NCBI GenBank assembly: GCA_020047885.1
Contig: JAIFNF010000146.1
Location: 1-6,319 of the forward strand
From: Gammaproteobacteria bacterium
Lineage (GTDB): Bacteria > Pseudomonadota > Gammaproteobacteria > Competibacterales > Competibacteraceae
DNA length: 6,319 nt
Direction of reading: 5' to 3'
A program made the position numbers and the translations under genes. Shown here piece after piece: positions 5,930 to 6,319 of the stretch; the stretch's first letter is position 1; each line of letters starts with the position of its first letter. The notes below the pieces were generated by a model. The model had not been told where the DNA came from. It searched no databases and saw only the letters and a list, made by a program, of their open reading frames with translations.

Positions 5930-5955
5930 AGAAGGTTAATCAGAATTAGTGAGAA

Positions 5956-6036
5956 TTAAAACGCTTTAGGTAGTCCAGCTTGTTTCAAAATATCATTCGC
6001 TAATGGTGCAGAACTTAATGAACGTGGGTAACCGTT
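5956..6036 (-). pseudogene. possible C-terminal remnant of an unidentified gene
   Basis: A leftward frame ending in TAA (5958-5956) closes with PLANDILKQAGLPKAF, a natural-looking alpha-helical protein end. It stops 40 bases before the methyltransferase start. Upstream of about 6037 the frame enters the GC-rich palindromic repeat and reads as repeat-encoded residues (GGGLGWGE and similar), so any original gene is cut there. I do not recognise the family. It could be the tail of a gene that once preceded the methyltransferase, or merely an open frame. Confidence 0.25.
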
Positions 6037-6039
6037 CAC

Positions 6040-6138
6040 CTCCCCCCACCCCAGCCCTCCCCCGCAAGGGGGGAGGGCGTCTTGCGAAGCAGCGAGTTCG
6101 CGCTCCCCCTCTCCATTTATGGGGAGGGGGTTGGGGCA
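6040..6138. repeat. compound GC-rich palindromic intergenic repeat
   Basis: Two strong hairpins flank a short one. gccctccccc (6054-6063) pairs with gggggagggc (6069-6078) around a five-base loop. gcgaa (6084-6088) pairs with ttcgc (6097-6101). ccccctctcc (6105-6114) pairs with ggggaggggg (6121-6130), with one G-T wobble, around atttat. The outer segments ccccaccccag and ttgggg complete a roughly symmetric unit of about 100 bases. The right part is related to the fragment inside the scaffold gene at 1582-1618. It behaves like a REP-type or small nonautonomous element. With no T-run it is not a typical terminator. Confidence 0.7.
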
Positions 6139-6183
6139 TACGCGCCAACTTAATGGGATAAGGTATTGAAAAAAATGTAAAAG

Positions 6184-6319
6184 AATGGCAGGCTCCAAGT
6201 TCATTCACTCACCTGGTGATCGGAGGATCGACCACGATGAGCCTGCCATTCGGAAAACCTGATACGACATTTGACCAGTTCTTGCAAGAGTTGCCGACGA
6301 ACTATCATGAGTTAGCGTT
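6184..6319 (+). mobile_element. left edge of an insertion sequence (continues past the window)
   Basis: The transposase-like gene start at 6237 and a perfect 12-base inverted repeat, aatggcaggctc (6184-6195) against gagcctgccatt (6239-6250), mark this as the beginning of an insertion sequence. The exact outer end is uncertain and may lie a few bases left of 6184. The right end and any target-site duplication are outside the window. The inverted repeat is internal (44 bases apart on the same end), so it is more likely a regulatory hairpin than the terminal repeat pair. Confidence 0.45.
6237..6319 (+). CDS. putative transposase, N-terminus only (runs off the right edge)
   Basis: Twenty-seven codons are visible, starting MSLPFGKPDTTFDQFLQELP and continuing TNYHELA. 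The FDQFLQELP.....ELA pattern is what I associate with the N-terminus of IS4-like DDE transposases, where it precedes a segment rich in basic residues. The catalytic residues would lie outside the window, so the family call is tentative. A GGAGG at 6222-6226 lies ten bases before the ATG. The start codon is inside a hairpin-forming inverted repeat, which could limit translation from read-through transcripts. It is divergent from the methyltransferase gene. Confidence 0.5.
   Translation, partial: MSLPFGKPDTTFDQFLQELPTNYHELA

Noticed and set aside
5956..6204. 82-codon minus-strand frame as a whole gene
   Set aside because: Its middle is encoded by the GC-rich palindromic repeat, and no ribosome binding site supports its start. 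Only the last part is kept as a possible remnant.

Overview
The window looks like a chromosomal stretch of a proteobacterium, most likely gammaproteobacterial. The IscA protein is close to the enterobacterial type, and the serine acetyltransferase belongs to the longer form with a C-terminal extension. Base composition is moderate to GC-rich in the housekeeping part. I cannot fix the genus. The region mixes core metabolism with accessory DNA: palindromic repeats, a gene remnant, a DNA methyltransferase and an insertion-sequence edge.

Left part (1-1968). The first 19 codons of rpsF (ribosomal protein S6) run leftward out of the window, preceded by a structured leader that may bind S6:S18. Divergent from it, three genes read rightward: cysE (serine O-acetyltransferase, first step of cysteine synthesis), an IscU-like iron-sulfur scaffold that has lost the first of the three usual cluster cysteines, and iscA (A-type iron-sulfur carrier). 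The logic is cysteine supply followed by Fe-S cluster building and delivery, but no cysteine desulfurase is present in the window. A palindrome with a 10-base period lies between cysE and the scaffold gene, and a GC-rich palindromic repeat supplies the last codons of the scaffold gene.

Middle part (1969-2318). This holds no intact gene. On the minus strand there is a 58-codon remnant, with its own Shine-Dalgarno site, of the start of an AAA-like ATPase. It is frameshifted after 20 codons and runs into a strong leftward intrinsic terminator. Just before the terminator is a 28-base stretch that looks like the 3' end of a tRNA, although it may be coincidental. A short phased repeat lies next to the large gene's stop codon.

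Right part (2319-6319). A single 1198-residue leftward gene encodes an Eco57I-type adenine-N6 DNA methyltransferase with a target-recognition C-terminus. It is a probable one-protein restriction-modification or defence enzyme. Its recognition-domain DNA is strikingly AT-rich compared with its catalytic part. Upstream of it lie a possible C-terminal gene remnant, a compound GC-rich palindromic repeat, and the left edge of an insertion sequence whose transposase starts at 6237 and runs off the window. The methyltransferase is thus flanked by a broken gene and terminator on one side and an insertion sequence on the other, as expected for horizontally acquired DNA beside a conserved housekeeping locus.
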